Source: Candidatus Bathyarchaeota archaeon (GTDB taxonomy: Archaea > Thermoproteota > Bathyarchaeia > Bathyarchaeales > Bathyarchaeaceae). From it: a stretch of 49,426 nt of DNA. The stretch is taken from contig JAUWZP010000004.1 of assembly GCA_030615265.1 (NCBI GenBank), positions 1 through 49,426 on the forward strand, given 5' to 3'. Each line of letters begins with the position of its first letter. Within the stretch, counting starts at the first letter, position 1. The position numbers and the translations under genes are program-made. The notes under the pieces were generated by a model. It did no database searches. It was not told the origin of the DNA and worked only from the letters and a program-made list of their open reading frames with translations. Positions 9,044 to 18,248 of this stretch are shown piece by piece.

Positions 9044-11464
9044 ATGGACGACGTTAAAGTTGGAGTATTCCTTTCTGACTGCGGAAAACAGCTCTCTGAA
9101 ATCCTGGACTTCAACGCTCTAACCGACTATGTGAAAAGTGTTTCAGGCGTGGCTATGATTGGAAGAAGCAGTGAGTTTTGGCGCGGCGAAGGATTACAAT
9201 TCATCGTTGACGCTATTAAAGGTGGAAAAATAAACAGAGTAGTCGTTGCGGAGAGCCTCCCGAAGCTCAGCGAAGTCAACATCGTTCAAGCAGTTGAAAA
9301 GGCAGGACTCAATCCCTATCTGGTGGAAGTCATCGACCTCAAAGACCACTGCGCATGGCCTCATCGAGGAACACCCTCGGAAGCCACTGAAAAAGCAAAA
9401 GCCATGCTTCTGGCCGCCATCGAACGGGCCAAGCTTCTCGAACCCATAGAGAAACTTGAGTTCCCAGCGCTCAAATCTGTCTTAGTCATAGGTGGAGGCA
9501 TAGCCGGAATGCAGACGGCCATAGATTTGGCGGATTTAGGATTCGAAGTGCATCTAGTTGAAAAGGCGCCGTTTCTCGGGGGCTTAGCTGCTCGTGCGGG
9601 TCGGTTCTTTCCAACGGATGATTGCGCCATCTGCATACAGTCTCCAGCCTCAGATGTGAAAACCATTACTCACACCTCCAAGAAGTGCGTGTACCGTTCC
9701 GGGTTCAGCGCGATTCCCAATCTAAATATACTGGCCAATTCCAAAGTTGTAGGCGTTGAAGGAGTTCCCGGAAACTACAAGGTTACAATAGAGAAGAAAC
9801 CAAGATACGTTAACGAGCTGAAATGTGTTCGCTGCGACTTGTGCACCACCGTTTGTCCTGTGGAAGTGCCAGATGAATACAATGCGAAGCTGAAAACCCG
9901 CAAAGCCATTTACATGAACATTCCGAACGTTCACCCGCCCGTCTACATCATCGACGAAAGCGTCTGCAAATTCCACGACTGTGCTAAATGCGTTGAAGTT
10001 TGCCCCACTGCAGCAATTGAATTGGACCAGAAAAGTGAGCGGTCAACCATGAACGTAGGCGGCATAATAGTTGCCACAGGTTTCCGAGAGTTCGATTCCA
10101 GCATCATAAAGGAGTATCACTACGGCGACTATCCAGATGTCGTAACGAATCTTGAGCTCGCTAGGATGATTGACGGGTTCGGCCCCACAGGCGGCGTGAT
10201 TGTTAGGCCTTCTGACCGCAAGCCTGCCAAAAAAGTTGTTTTTGTGCAATGTGTTGGTTCTAGAGATAGGCGCTACAATCCCTACTGTTCAAGTATCTGC
10301 TGCATGATCTCCCTAAAGCATGCGGCTTTGATCAAATCAGCGTATCCCGGTACAGACGTTACTATTTGCTATATAGACATAAGAACCCCTGGAAGGGAAC
10401 ACGAGGATTACTACGAACGAGCCAGAGAGATGGGGATCAAGTTCGTCAAGGGTAGACCCACCGAAATTTTACGAGACCCAGAGACCAACAGGTTAATTGT
10501 CGACGTTGAAGACGCCCTTGCGAAAAAATTCCTAGAAATAGACGCTGACCTAGTTGTGCTCGCTCCAGCCATGGTTCCAGCTGAAGGCACCAAGGAGCTT
10601 GCCGAGATTCTGGGCATCGAGTTAGATAAAGACGGCTTCTTCAAGGAGTACAATGCTAAACTGAGACCGACAGAGACCAAGCTGAGAGGGATATACCTCT
10701 GCGGAGGCGCAACCTTTCCAAAGGACGCACCGACAGCTTCCCTACATGCTCACTCTGTGGCTATAAAGGCGGCGAAGTTCTTAATCACCGGCAAGATAAT
10801 TAAGGATCAGCGAACCGCCGTAGTCCACGAAGATTATTGCGGTGACTGTGAGTTCTGCCCCGTCACTTGCCCTTACGGCGCGATAAGTTTGGAGCCAACA
10901 TCTGAAGACCACCTTGTTGCTCGGATATCCGACCTTCTGTGCGAAGGATGTGGCATCTGCGTGGGAACTTGTCCGCTCAACGCTATCGAACTTAGGCATT
11001 CGAGGCCCAACCAGATGCTGGCTCAGATGAAGGCGCTTATGTCCGTTAACGGAACATCGAAGCCTTTGGTTCTAGTCATCTGCTGTTCAGAATGTGGTCA
11101 CACCGCTGTAGATTCTTCTGGTATGGCTATGATGCAGTATCCCGCCAACGTGAGGGTCATGAAGGTTCCTTGCACGGGTATCTTGCAGGTTCATCAATTT
11201 CTAGAGGCCTTCAAAGCGGGTGCCCAAGGAGTGATGGTTGTGGGATGCAAAAGTGACGGTTGCCACTACGAAGTCGGCAGCCAGAAAGCTGAAAAGAAGG
11301 TGGAACTTGCCAGAATACTGCTGAAAGAATACGGTATAGATCCAGAGAGGTTGAAGATGTTCAACATGGTATTTATCGAAGGAAACAAGTTTGCCGAAGC
11401 TGCGCAAACGATGACTGAGAGATTAGAAAAGTTGGGTTCACTGCAATTAATGGGAGGTTCTTAA
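9044..11464 (+). CDS. hdrA: Heterodisulfide reductase subunit A with C-terminal fused MvhD domain
   Basis: FAD site VLVIGGGIAGMQTAIDLADLGFEVHLVEK, CVGSRDRRYNPYCSSICCMISLKHA unusual cluster motif, several 4Fe-4S ferredoxin motifs; C-terminal LVICCSECGHTAVDSSGM...GVMVVGCKSDGCHYEVG = MvhD family. Confidence 0.93.
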   Translation: MDDVKVGVFLSDCGKQLSEILDFNALTDYVKSVSGVAMIGRSSEFWRGEGLQFIVDAIKGGKINRVVVAESLPKLSEVNIVQAVEKAGLNPYLVEVIDLKDHCAWPHRGTPSEATEKAKAMLLAAIERAKLLEPIEKLEFPALKSVLVIGGGIAGMQTAIDLADLGFEVHLVEKAPFLGGLAARAGRFFPTDDCAICIQSPASDVKTITHTSKKCVYRSGFSAIPNLNILANSKVVGVEGVPGNYKVTIEKKPRYVNELKCVRCDLCTTVCPVEVPDEYNAKLKTRKAIYMNIPNVHPPVYIIDESVCKFHDCAKCVEVCPTAAIELDQKSERSTMNVGGIIVATGFREFDSSIIKEYHYGDYPDVVTNLELARMIDGFGPTGGVIVRPSDRKPAKKVVFVQCVGSRDRRYNPYCSSICCMISLKHAALIKSAYPGTDVTICYIDIRTPGREHEDYYERAREMGIKFVKGRPTEILRDPETNRLIVDVEDALAKKFLEIDADLVVLAPAMVPAEGTKELAEILGIELDKDGFFKEYNAKLRPTETKLRGIYLCGGATFPKDAPTASLHAHSVAIKAAKFLITGKIIKDQRTAVVHEDYCGDCEFCPVTCPYGAISLEPTSEDHLVARISDLLCEGCGICVGTCPLNAIELRHSRPNQMLAQMKALMSVNGTSKPLVLVICCSECGHTAVDSSGMAMMQYPANVRVMKVPCTGILQVHQFLEAFKAGAQGVMVVGCKSDGCHYEVGSQKAEKKVELARILLKEYGIDPERLKMFNMVFIEGNKFAEAAQTMTERLEKLGSLQLMGGS

Positions 11465-11483
11465 CAGAGTGAGGTGAATTAGA

Positions 11484-12002
11484 ATGGAGCACGTAATAGA
11501 GGAAAAAGCAACTAGCCTAACGTTCTCTGATGTAGTTAAGGGTCGTTTAGGCGGCAAAACCATGACTCTATGCTACCAGTGTGGAACCTGCGCCAGTAGC
11601 TGTCCAGTGGCCAAAATCACCCCACGTTTTAATCCCAGAGAAATCATCAAACTATCGCTCTTAGGAGAAAAGGATGAAGTGATTTCAGGCGACGCCATAT
11701 GGCTATGCTGCTCATGTTATAACTGCCAGGAAAGATGTCCCCAAAAGGTTGAAATAGCTGACGTGATCTACGCGCTGAGAAATATCGCTTTAAAGGAGGG
11801 CTACATTCCAAACATTTATTCAGAGTTCGCATCCGCCCTCTTAAATGACGGTCGCATAGTCAAAGTTTCCAGATTCGTAGAAAACAAAAGACCTACCATC
11901 GGCTTACCGCCTCTTCAACCAACAGGCGTGGATGCGCTAAGAAAAATTCTTTCTGCTACCGGATTTGATAAGCTGCAACAGAAGAAGGAGGGAGTTTCAT
12001 GA
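11484..12002 (+). CDS. hdrC: Heterodisulfide reductase subunit C-like, copy 1
   Basis: Two CxxCxxCxxxCP motifs: CYQCGTCASSCP and CCSCYNCQERCP. Confidence 0.92.
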   Translation: MEHVIEEKATSLTFSDVVKGRLGGKTMTLCYQCGTCASSCPVAKITPRFNPREIIKLSLLGEKDEVISGDAIWLCCSCYNCQERCPQKVEIADVIYALRNIALKEGYIPNIYSEFASALLNDGRIVKVSRFVENKRPTIGLPPLQPTGVDALRKILSATGFDKLQQKKEGVS

Positions 12003-12874
12003 CAAGTTACGCTCTATTCTTAGGCTGCACAATACCCGCTCGTCAATCAAACTACGAGTTGTCGTCAAGAAAAGCCTTAGCCAAGCTTGGAATCGAGCTT
12101 GTTGATCTAGCCAACATGACGTGCTGTGCCCCTCCACCAGTGCAGTCTATAGATTTGGAAACCAGCCTAGCTGTAGCTGCATACAACATTTGCCTCGCTG
12201 AAGAAGCCGACCTAAACCTGATTACATTATGTTCCGGATGTTTTGAATCTCTTTCCATAGCAAATGCCACGCTAAAGGCTGATGAACAACTGAAAGCAAA
12301 GATAAACAGAATTCTGTCCGAAGCTGGGAAAGAATTTTTAGGCAGCAAAGAGGTGAAACACCTCCTTCAAGTCTTGGTGGACGATGTGGGACTGGAGCGT
12401 CTCAAACAAAGGGTCTCCAAACCCTTAAGCAACCTAAAAGTAGCAGCGTTCTATGGTTGCCACGTGCTCAGACCTAGCGAGCTTCTGAAATTCGACGACC
12501 CAGAACGCCCAAGTATTCTCGAAAATTTAATCGAGACATTAGGTGCGAAAAGTGTCGAATATCGAAACAAGTTAAAGTGTTGTGGTGGACTCTTAAGGGG
12601 TTTTTCTGACGACCTTGCCCTTGACCTCGCCAGAGAAAAACTTGCGAACACGACCAAGGCAGGCGCCGACTGCATTGCAACACTCTGTCCGTTCTGCTTC
12701 GTTGCACTTGATCTGGGACAACTACAGATAAAGTCAAAGTTGAACGAAACTTTCGACATGCCAGTGTTCCATTACTCAGAGCTTCTAAGCCTAGCACTGG
12801 GGATAGATCCAAAAGAGCTGGCGCTGGAAGCCCATAAGGTTAAGACCGATAAGATCATCAGCAAGATATCATAA
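11999..12874 (+). CDS. hdrB: Heterodisulfide reductase subunit B-like, copy 1
   Basis: Two CCG-type domains: LGCTIP/TCCAPP/LCSGC and GCHVLRP/KCCGG/LCPFC; ATGA overlap with hdrC1. Confidence 0.92.
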   Translation: MTSYALFLGCTIPARQSNYELSSRKALAKLGIELVDLANMTCCAPPPVQSIDLETSLAVAAYNICLAEEADLNLITLCSGCFESLSIANATLKADEQLKAKINRILSEAGKEFLGSKEVKHLLQVLVDDVGLERLKQRVSKPLSNLKVAAFYGCHVLRPSELLKFDDPERPSILENLIETLGAKSVEYRNKLKCCGGLLRGFSDDLALDLAREKLANTTKAGADCIATLCPFCFVALDLGQLQIKSKLNETFDMPVFHYSELLSLALGIDPKELALEAHKVKTDKIISKIS

Positions 12875-12899
12875 AGCAAAGCATCGCACACGGACAGCT

Positions 12900-13040
12900 A
12901 CAGATGAGACTAGGTTCAAAGAAGAATCTAACATATCCGTTCTACACTGCTCAGAGCTTCTAAGCTGAGCATTTGGAATAGAGTCGAAAGAACTTGAGCT
13001 TCATCTCGCGAAAGTGGATAAGATAGAAAGCAAAATCAGT
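12900..13040 (+). pseudogene. Degenerate C-terminal remnant of an hdrB copy
   Basis: Intergenic frame reads ..EESNISVLHCSELLS*AFGIESKELELHLAKVDKIESKIS, matching HdrB1 C-terminus NETFDMPVFHYSELLSLALGIDPKELALEAHKVKTDKIISKIS; 16-nt exact match ctcagagcttctaagc. Confidence 0.8.
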
Positions 13041-13125
13041 TATGCACGCGTGAGAGAAACTTTGATAAAAATAAGATTTATAACAAACTTCACGCATTCA
13101 CACTCTCTATTAAGGGGAATAAGCG

Positions 13126-13662
13126 ATGGCTCAAAAAACCGAAGCCCCAAAGAAGAATGTTGAACCATTAAAGATGGATCCATCCTTCAAGTATGAAGTT
13201 ATGAAAGAACATGACGGAGAAACCCTTAAAATCTGTTTTCAATGCGGATCCTGCACATCAAGCTGTCCCACCGCCAGGTTCAGCGACTCTTATCGACCCC
13301 GAACAATTCTACGGTTGGCTCAGTTGGGAATTCGCCAAAAAATTCTTCCAAGTCCCACGCTCTGGCTTTGCACCGCCTGTTTCACGTGCACAGACCGCTG
13401 CCCACAGGACGTGAAAGTTGCCAGCGTCCTAAGAGTTCTAAGAAATCTTGCAGTTAAAGAGGGACAGACTCCCAGAATCTTCATCGAGCTTGCTTCGAAC
13501 ATCTATGAAACTGGCTATGCCTACAAAATTCCAGAGCTGCGACAAAAGAAGAGAGAAACCGTCGGGTTGCCGCCGCTACCAAAAGCCAGCCTAGACAGGG
13601 TTGACAGACTGCTCGAACTGGCCGGTGGATCAAAACTGATAAAATCCAAGGAGGCACAATGA
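13126..13662 (+). CDS. hdrC: Heterodisulfide reductase subunit C-like, copy 2
   Basis: CFQCGSCTSSCP and CTACFTCTDRCP motifs; collinear with HdrC1. Confidence 0.92.
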   Translation: MAQKTEAPKKNVEPLKMDPSFKYEVMKEHDGETLKICFQCGSCTSSCPTARFSDSYRPRTILRLAQLGIRQKILPSPTLWLCTACFTCTDRCPQDVKVASVLRVLRNLAVKEGQTPRIFIELASNIYETGYAYKIPELRQKKRETVGLPPLPKASLDRVDRLLELAGGSKLIKSKEAQ

Positions 13663-14546
13663 TGTCGGACCTGCGCTATATGTTCTTTTTAGGCTGCACC
13701 ATCCCCTACAGAGTTTTAAGCTATGAAATTTCCGCTAGGAAAGTTTTCGCAAAATTGGGCATCGAGCTGGTTGAAATGTCTGATTTTAATTGCTGTGGTC
13801 TTCCAGTTGATCCAGCCAGCCACGAAATGATGATTGCTTTAGCTGCTCGCAACCTCTGCTTAGCAGAACAGCAGGAACTGGATATTATTACGCTTTGCAC
13901 TGGTTGTGCTGTAACCCTGCGGAAAGTAAACAAAGTGTTGAAAGAAGACAAGGAACTCAGAAATAGAATCAACGAGTACTTGAAAGAAGTTGACATGGAA
14001 TTCAAAGGAACCGTAGAAACCAAACATTTCATTCACGCCTTCAAGGAAGACCTTGGCTTTGACAAAATCAAAGAATCAATTAAAAAACCGCTTGCAGGAC
14101 TTAAAGTTGCTGAGCACTGTGGATGCCATCTTCTCCGACCCACAACGGTTACAGGTTGGGATGACCCAGAAGACCCTGCAGTTCTAAAGGGGTTAATTGA
14201 GTTAACCGGCGCCGACTGCTTAGACTACATGGATGAACCTGAATGTTGCGGCTACACAATTATCGCAATAGATGACAAGGTTGCCATGCAACTCACCCGA
14301 GAGAAGCTGCAACATGTAAAGATGGCTGGAGCCCAAGCTCTGATCACAGTTTGTCCCTCTTGCCACTTGATGTATGACATGCAGCAGGCAAGGATAGAGA
14401 GATTCTTCAACGAAAAATTCGAGCTACCTGTGCTCCACTTTCCACAACTGCTAGGACTAGCCATGGGCTTTAGACCCGACGAACTAGCGCTTAAAGACCT
14501 CCGAGTTAACCCATCAAAAATCTTAGAAGCCATAAAAACAACTTAA
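13659..14546 (+). CDS. hdrB: Heterodisulfide reductase subunit B-like, copy 2
   Basis: LGCTIP/NCCGLP/LCTGC and GCHLLRP/ECCG/VCPSC; ATGA overlap with hdrC2. Confidence 0.92.
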   Translation: MMSDLRYMFFLGCTIPYRVLSYEISARKVFAKLGIELVEMSDFNCCGLPVDPASHEMMIALAARNLCLAEQQELDIITLCTGCAVTLRKVNKVLKEDKELRNRINEYLKEVDMEFKGTVETKHFIHAFKEDLGFDKIKESIKKPLAGLKVAEHCGCHLLRPTTVTGWDDPEDPAVLKGLIELTGADCLDYMDEPECCGYTIIAIDDKVAMQLTREKLQHVKMAGAQALITVCPSCHLMYDMQQARIERFFNEKFELPVLHFPQLLGLAMGFRPDELALKDLRVNPSKILEAIKTT

Positions 14547-14610
14547 CTGGAAAACGTATGCCTCAAGCTTGTTGTATAGTAACAGCATAGCGGAAAACTA
14601 TTCATTTTGG

Positions 14611-14628
14611 CGGGTCTGGAGAGACCCG
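14611..14628. terminator. Hairpin between convergent hdrB2 and tag (candidate bidirectional terminator)
   Basis: Perfect 7-bp stem cgggtct-GGAG-agacccg followed by tttc. Confidence 0.5.
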
Positions 14629-14649
14629 TTTCAAGTTTGTAGCTGAAGG

Positions 14650-15222
14650 TTATTTCCTTTTACATACCTCGTTATATCGAAAACAATATACAGTATGATC
14701 ATTCGCCATTCCGGTCGCCTGCATAAAGGCGTAACAGATTGTTGAGCCAACGAATTTAAATCCTCTCTTGATTAAATCCTTACTCATGGCATCTGATTCT
14801 ACCGTCTTGGAAGGAACTTCTTTCAATGCCTTCCATGCATTTTTCTTCGGTTTGCCGCCTACAAACTGCCAGATATAGGCATCAAAACTGCCGAATTCTT
14901 TCTGAATAACTAAGAATGCCTTGGCGTTTTGAATAGTGGCTGCAATTTTAAGTTTGTTGCGTACAATTCCCTTGTTTGAAAGAAGCTCTTCAACCTTTCT
15001 TTCATCATACTTCGCTATCATTCCGGCATCAAAATTATCCAATGCCTTTCTGTAATTGTCGCGTTTTCTGAGGATGGTCAACCAACTTAAACCTGCTTGC
15101 GCGCCCTCTAAGATAAGTAATTCAAATAATTTTCTATCATCATGCTCAGGAACGCCCCATTCATTGTCATGATAGTCAATAAGAAGCAGATCTGCCTCTG
15201 CCCACTCACATCTCATTTTCAT
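14650..15222 (-). CDS. tag: DNA-3-methyladenine glycosylase I
   Basis: CEWAEADLLLIDYHDNEWGVPEHDDRKLFELLILEGAQAGLSW and C-terminal VGSTICYAFMQATGMANDH. Confidence 0.93.
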   Translation of the reverse strand: MKMRCEWAEADLLLIDYHDNEWGVPEHDDRKLFELLILEGAQAGLSWLTILRKRDNYRKALDNFDAGMIAKYDERKVEELLSNKGIVRNKLKIAATIQNAKAFLVIQKEFGSFDAYIWQFVGGKPKKNAWKALKEVPSKTVESDAMSKDLIKRGFKFVGSTICYAFMQATGMANDHTVYCFRYNEVCKRK

Positions 15223-15311
15223 GTTTTCACATTCATAATATTGTAAATTTCTCTTTTAAGCATCTTCATTAACTAGGGACGGCTACCTATACCTATGTTA
15301 CCTAAAATTTG

Positions 15312-15389
15312 TGGTGGGCCGGGAGAGATTTGAACTCTCGACCTTTCGGTTATCAGCCGAACGCTCTAGCCAAGCTGAGCCACCGGCCC
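15312..15389 (-). tRNA. tRNA-Ile(GAT), CCA encoded
   Basis: Cloverleaf read by eye: GGGCCGG/CCGGCCC acceptor, anticodon arm TTCGG-CTGATAA-CCGAA, GAGAG-TTCAAAT-CTCTC T-arm. Confidence 0.95.
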
Positions 15390-15479
15390 CATCTGCAATT
15401 TTAGAATAACATCTGGTTTATTAAAGGATTTTCTGAGCAAACCCTATATTTCTTTATCCCTAGTCTATCTCGAACAAGA

Positions 15480-15558
15480 GGGCCCGTAGCCTAGTCCGGA
15501 TTAAGGCACCGGCCTTCGGAGCCGGAGACCGTGGGTTCAAGTCCCACCGGGCCCGCCA
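15480..15558 (+). tRNA. tRNA-Arg(TCG), CCA encoded
   Basis: GGGCCCG/CGGGCCC acceptor, anticodon arm CCGGC-CTTCGGA-GCCGG, GTGGG-TTCAAGT-CCCAC T-arm, GCCA end. Confidence 0.95.
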
Positions 15559-15655
15559 AAAATCAACGTACTTTAGCTTTTAGTAGAAGAAGTGAAATTG
15601 GGAAAACTTAATATCTGTTACACGAGTTTATTTATTTGTAACGGAGAGTTCTAGG

Positions 15656-15997
15656 ATGACAACTCAAGAACATGTTTCCTATCAGGTAGCCAGCAAGGTT
15701 TCCAAGTCGACATACATGAAGATCAAGAGGCTGATTGACGAGGGAATGTTCCTCAACTTCTCTAACTTCACAAGAAAAGCTATTGAAGACGAGCTTAAGT
15801 TACTGGGAGAAGTGGATATAATCAGCATCAAAGAAGCTTCGATTTCAGAGGTCAAGAAGAAAATAGAGGAATATCTGAATCAGCATCAGGGACCAGTTTA
15901 TCCAAGCGACATAGCTGACCATTACGGCTTGGAGCTTGAACCCGTCTTCGAAGCTGTCAAGCAGCTGGTTGCTGAATGCAAGGTGAAAGAGGCGTAG
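15656..15997 (+). CDS. Ribbon-helix-helix-type putative transcriptional regulator
   Basis: VSYQVASKVSKSTYMKIKRLIDEGMFLNFSNFTRKAIEDELK is RHH-like, with a C-terminal winged-helix-like part. Confidence 0.6.
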   Translation: MTTQEHVSYQVASKVSKSTYMKIKRLIDEGMFLNFSNFTRKAIEDELKLLGEVDIISIKEASISEVKKKIEEYLNQHQGPVYPSDIADHYGLELEPVFEAVKQLVAECKVKEA

Positions 15998-16261
15998 TAA
16001 AATGTCCATTCATGTTGAACCCGGCGACTGTATCATAGGGAAGAGACTGGTCTACGAAGCAAGGAAAGTGTCTTCCCCATCGTTGATAAGGAAGGGAGGA
16101 AGACACCGAGGATTAAGAGGAAAGCTCTACGACGCAAAATGCTGGATAGAGAGACCTATCGAAAAGGCTTAATGTTTATATTACTCTTGCAGTTGTTGGA
16201 CTAACATCTGTCTTCTTCGCCTTAAAGAATTTTATTTGAGAAGCGCCTAAACTTGTGAACG

Positions 16262-16753
16262 GTGAGACCTGTGGAGTTTAAAACGGTGCGCATTGAGTTG
16301 CCTGAGGAGTGCAATGTTGTTTTGGGAATGGCCCATTTCATTAAGACTGTTGAAGACCTTTACGAAGCCTTAAAGAATGCTGTTCCTAATATTCAGTTTG
16401 GCATCGGCTTTTGCGAAAGCTCTGGACCTTGCCTTGTGAGAAGCGAAGGTAACGATGAAGAATTGAAAAGCATAGCGGCCAAGTACGCTTTGGAACTGGC
16501 TTGCGGACATTCTTTCATTATCTTCATGAAAAATGCCTATCCCATAAACGTTCTTGACAAGATAAAGCAGGTGCCTGAGGTTTGCGGTATCTATGCGGCA
16601 ACAGCTAACCCGCTGGAGGTGGTCATTGCAGAAACTGAACAAGGCAGAGGAATAATAGGCGTCATAGATGGTATGAAAAGTAGAGGAATTGAAACGGAAA
16701 CAGATGTGAAAGCTAGAAAGGAGTTTCTGAGAAAAATAGGCTATAAACTGTGA
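16262..16753 (+). CDS. Adenosine-specific kinase family protein (PF04008-like)
   Basis: [70 protein letters not shown]. Confidence 0.85.
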   Translation: MRPVEFKTVRIELPEECNVVLGMAHFIKTVEDLYEALKNAVPNIQFGIGFCESSGPCLVRSEGNDEELKSIAAKYALELACGHSFIIFMKNAYPINVLDKIKQVPEVCGIYAATANPLEVVIAETEQGRGIIGVIDGMKSRGIETETDVKARKEFLRKIGYKL

Positions 16754-16769
16754 AATCTGGGGTAGCCAA

Positions 16770-17081
16770 ATGTACATTGTAATGTACCGTTACAAAGTTC
16801 CAGGCAACATGAGAAAACGATATCTTGAACTAATGAGGAAAACCGCGGATCTGTACGCAGAACACGGCTGTCTAAGCTACGAAGTCCTCGAAGATGCGCA
16901 ACACAAAGGTGACTGGCTTGAGATAAACCGCTTTCGAAACAAGGCGCACTATCAAGAAATCCATACAGCGGTCGACAAGGACCCCCAAATTGAAACTCTC
17001 TGGCAAGAATTCTGCTCCATCACAGAAGCAAGAAAGAACCCACCTTTAAAAAACGAATACGAACTGCGAATGAGAAGTTGA
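16770..17081 (+). CDS. Antibiotic biosynthesis monooxygenase (ABM) domain protein
   Basis: Small dimeric-barrel pattern: YRYKVPGNMRKRYLELMRKTADLYAEHGCLSYEVLED..WLEINRFRNKAHYQEIH. Confidence 0.65.
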   Translation: MYIVMYRYKVPGNMRKRYLELMRKTADLYAEHGCLSYEVLEDAQHKGDWLEINRFRNKAHYQEIHTAVDKDPQIETLWQEFCSITEARKNPPLKNEYELRMRS

Positions 17082-17143
17082 AAAATGTGGAGCTTCATCA
17101 GAATTCCAGAGTTGCCAGAAACATTCTGTCCAGCGGCGAAATT

Positions 17144-18202
17144 TCAGTGGGAACTTTCCTTTAGCATTTTAATTCCAACCCATTGAACCATCAAGCCACT
17201 TATAATGAGTTTAGTCCATAAAGTCAAAGCTCGAATCAGTATGGTCGCCACAGCAACAAGTGTTGGGGTAACGCCCGGAACACCTGGAAGGAGAAGCGTG
17301 TAAAGGCTTGTCATAACAATTTCAACAAGGCCCATGTCTCCTGGAATGCCTATGGGGATTGTTTGAACAACCACACTAATCGAGTATACAATTATGATGG
17401 CGCTGAAAGGGACGCTAACATGGAGCGAAGAAAACACAAAAAAGGCCACTAAAATTTCAAAAAGCCAACCCAGTATAGATAGCGCTATTGGTAAAGCCAA
17501 TTTTCTTGGGCGCTCGCGAAGGACATCGATTCCTCTATGAAATTCCTTCAACACCCTTTTCGCTGTGGAATCTAAACTCATGCCTTTTAATCGTGTCTTG
17601 AAAATGCGTTTAAGCAGTTTGATCAGCCAATCAGCCAGTCTTGTTGTTGCCTTTTCCTTCAGGCTTAAGTATATCAGTAGGAAAAGTGAGAGAGCTGTGA
17701 ATACAGCTATGACGAGTAAGAAGCCTATTACAAGTCCAGAGGGCTCATATCTTAAGATGAAGAATGTTGACGCTCCAATCATGCCGACTAGAGTTGTGCC
17801 CGTCGAAAGAATTCTGTGACTAACAACCGAAGCGACAATTTTTCCAGCGTCTCCATTAGAGTCTCTGTACATTAGGTAAGCTCTGGAGACTTCGCCACTT
17901 ATCGACTCTGCGGGGATCAGAAGGTCAACAAAGGTGCCAACCCATGTGAACAGAAAAGGCTTTCTGAAGTTTGTCTTTACGGAAAGGCTGTCCAAGAGGC
18001 GCCACCAAGTTAGAGGATAAAAAGTCGCGCTAAGTAGAAACATAATGAAGGCTAATGCGTAGTAAAAAGGATCAGCGCGCGAAAAAGTGTTTACGATATC
18101 TGTGAAACCCACAAAAAAATGTATGTATAAAAGAAACAAAAATAACCCTAAAAATATAAGGGGGATTCCCTTTTTGAGTGCAGAACCCTTTTCTATTTCC
18201 AT
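17144..18202 (-). CDS. Lysylphosphatidylglycerol synthase TM region / UPF0104-family membrane protein
   Basis: Multi-TM, PLTWWRLLDSLSVKTNFRKPFLFTWVGTFVDLLIPAESISGEVSRAYLMYRD and IPIGIPGDMGLVE motifs. Confidence 0.8.
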   Translation of the reverse strand: MEIEKGSALKKGIPLIFLGLFLFLLYIHFFVGFTDIVNTFSRADPFYYALAFIMFLLSATFYPLTWWRLLDSLSVKTNFRKPFLFTWVGTFVDLLIPAESISGEVSRAYLMYRDSNGDAGKIVASVVSHRILSTGTTLVGMIGASTFFILRYEPSGLVIGFLLVIAVFTALSLFLLIYLSLKEKATTRLADWLIKLLKRIFKTRLKGMSLDSTAKRVLKEFHRGIDVLRERPRKLALPIALSILGWLFEILVAFFVFSSLHVSVPFSAIIIVYSISVVVQTIPIGIPGDMGLVEIVMTSLYTLLLPGVPGVTPTLVAVATILIRALTLWTKLIISGLMVQWVGIKMLKESSH

Positions 18203-18248
18203 CTAAGGCTACACCAACAATGACTAGAGCAAAAGGCGCTACTACGCT

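Noticed and set aside
10411-10680. Numerous antisense ORFs inside hdrA, mvhA, pyrG, purM and purP
   Set aside because: Overlap strongly supported genes on the opposite strand; typical spurious six-frame ORFs.
12945-13040. In-frame TGA in the hdrB remnant as possible selenocysteine
   Set aside because: The TGA aligns with a Leu codon in HdrB1, not a Cys; no intact upstream ORF; simple decay is more economical.
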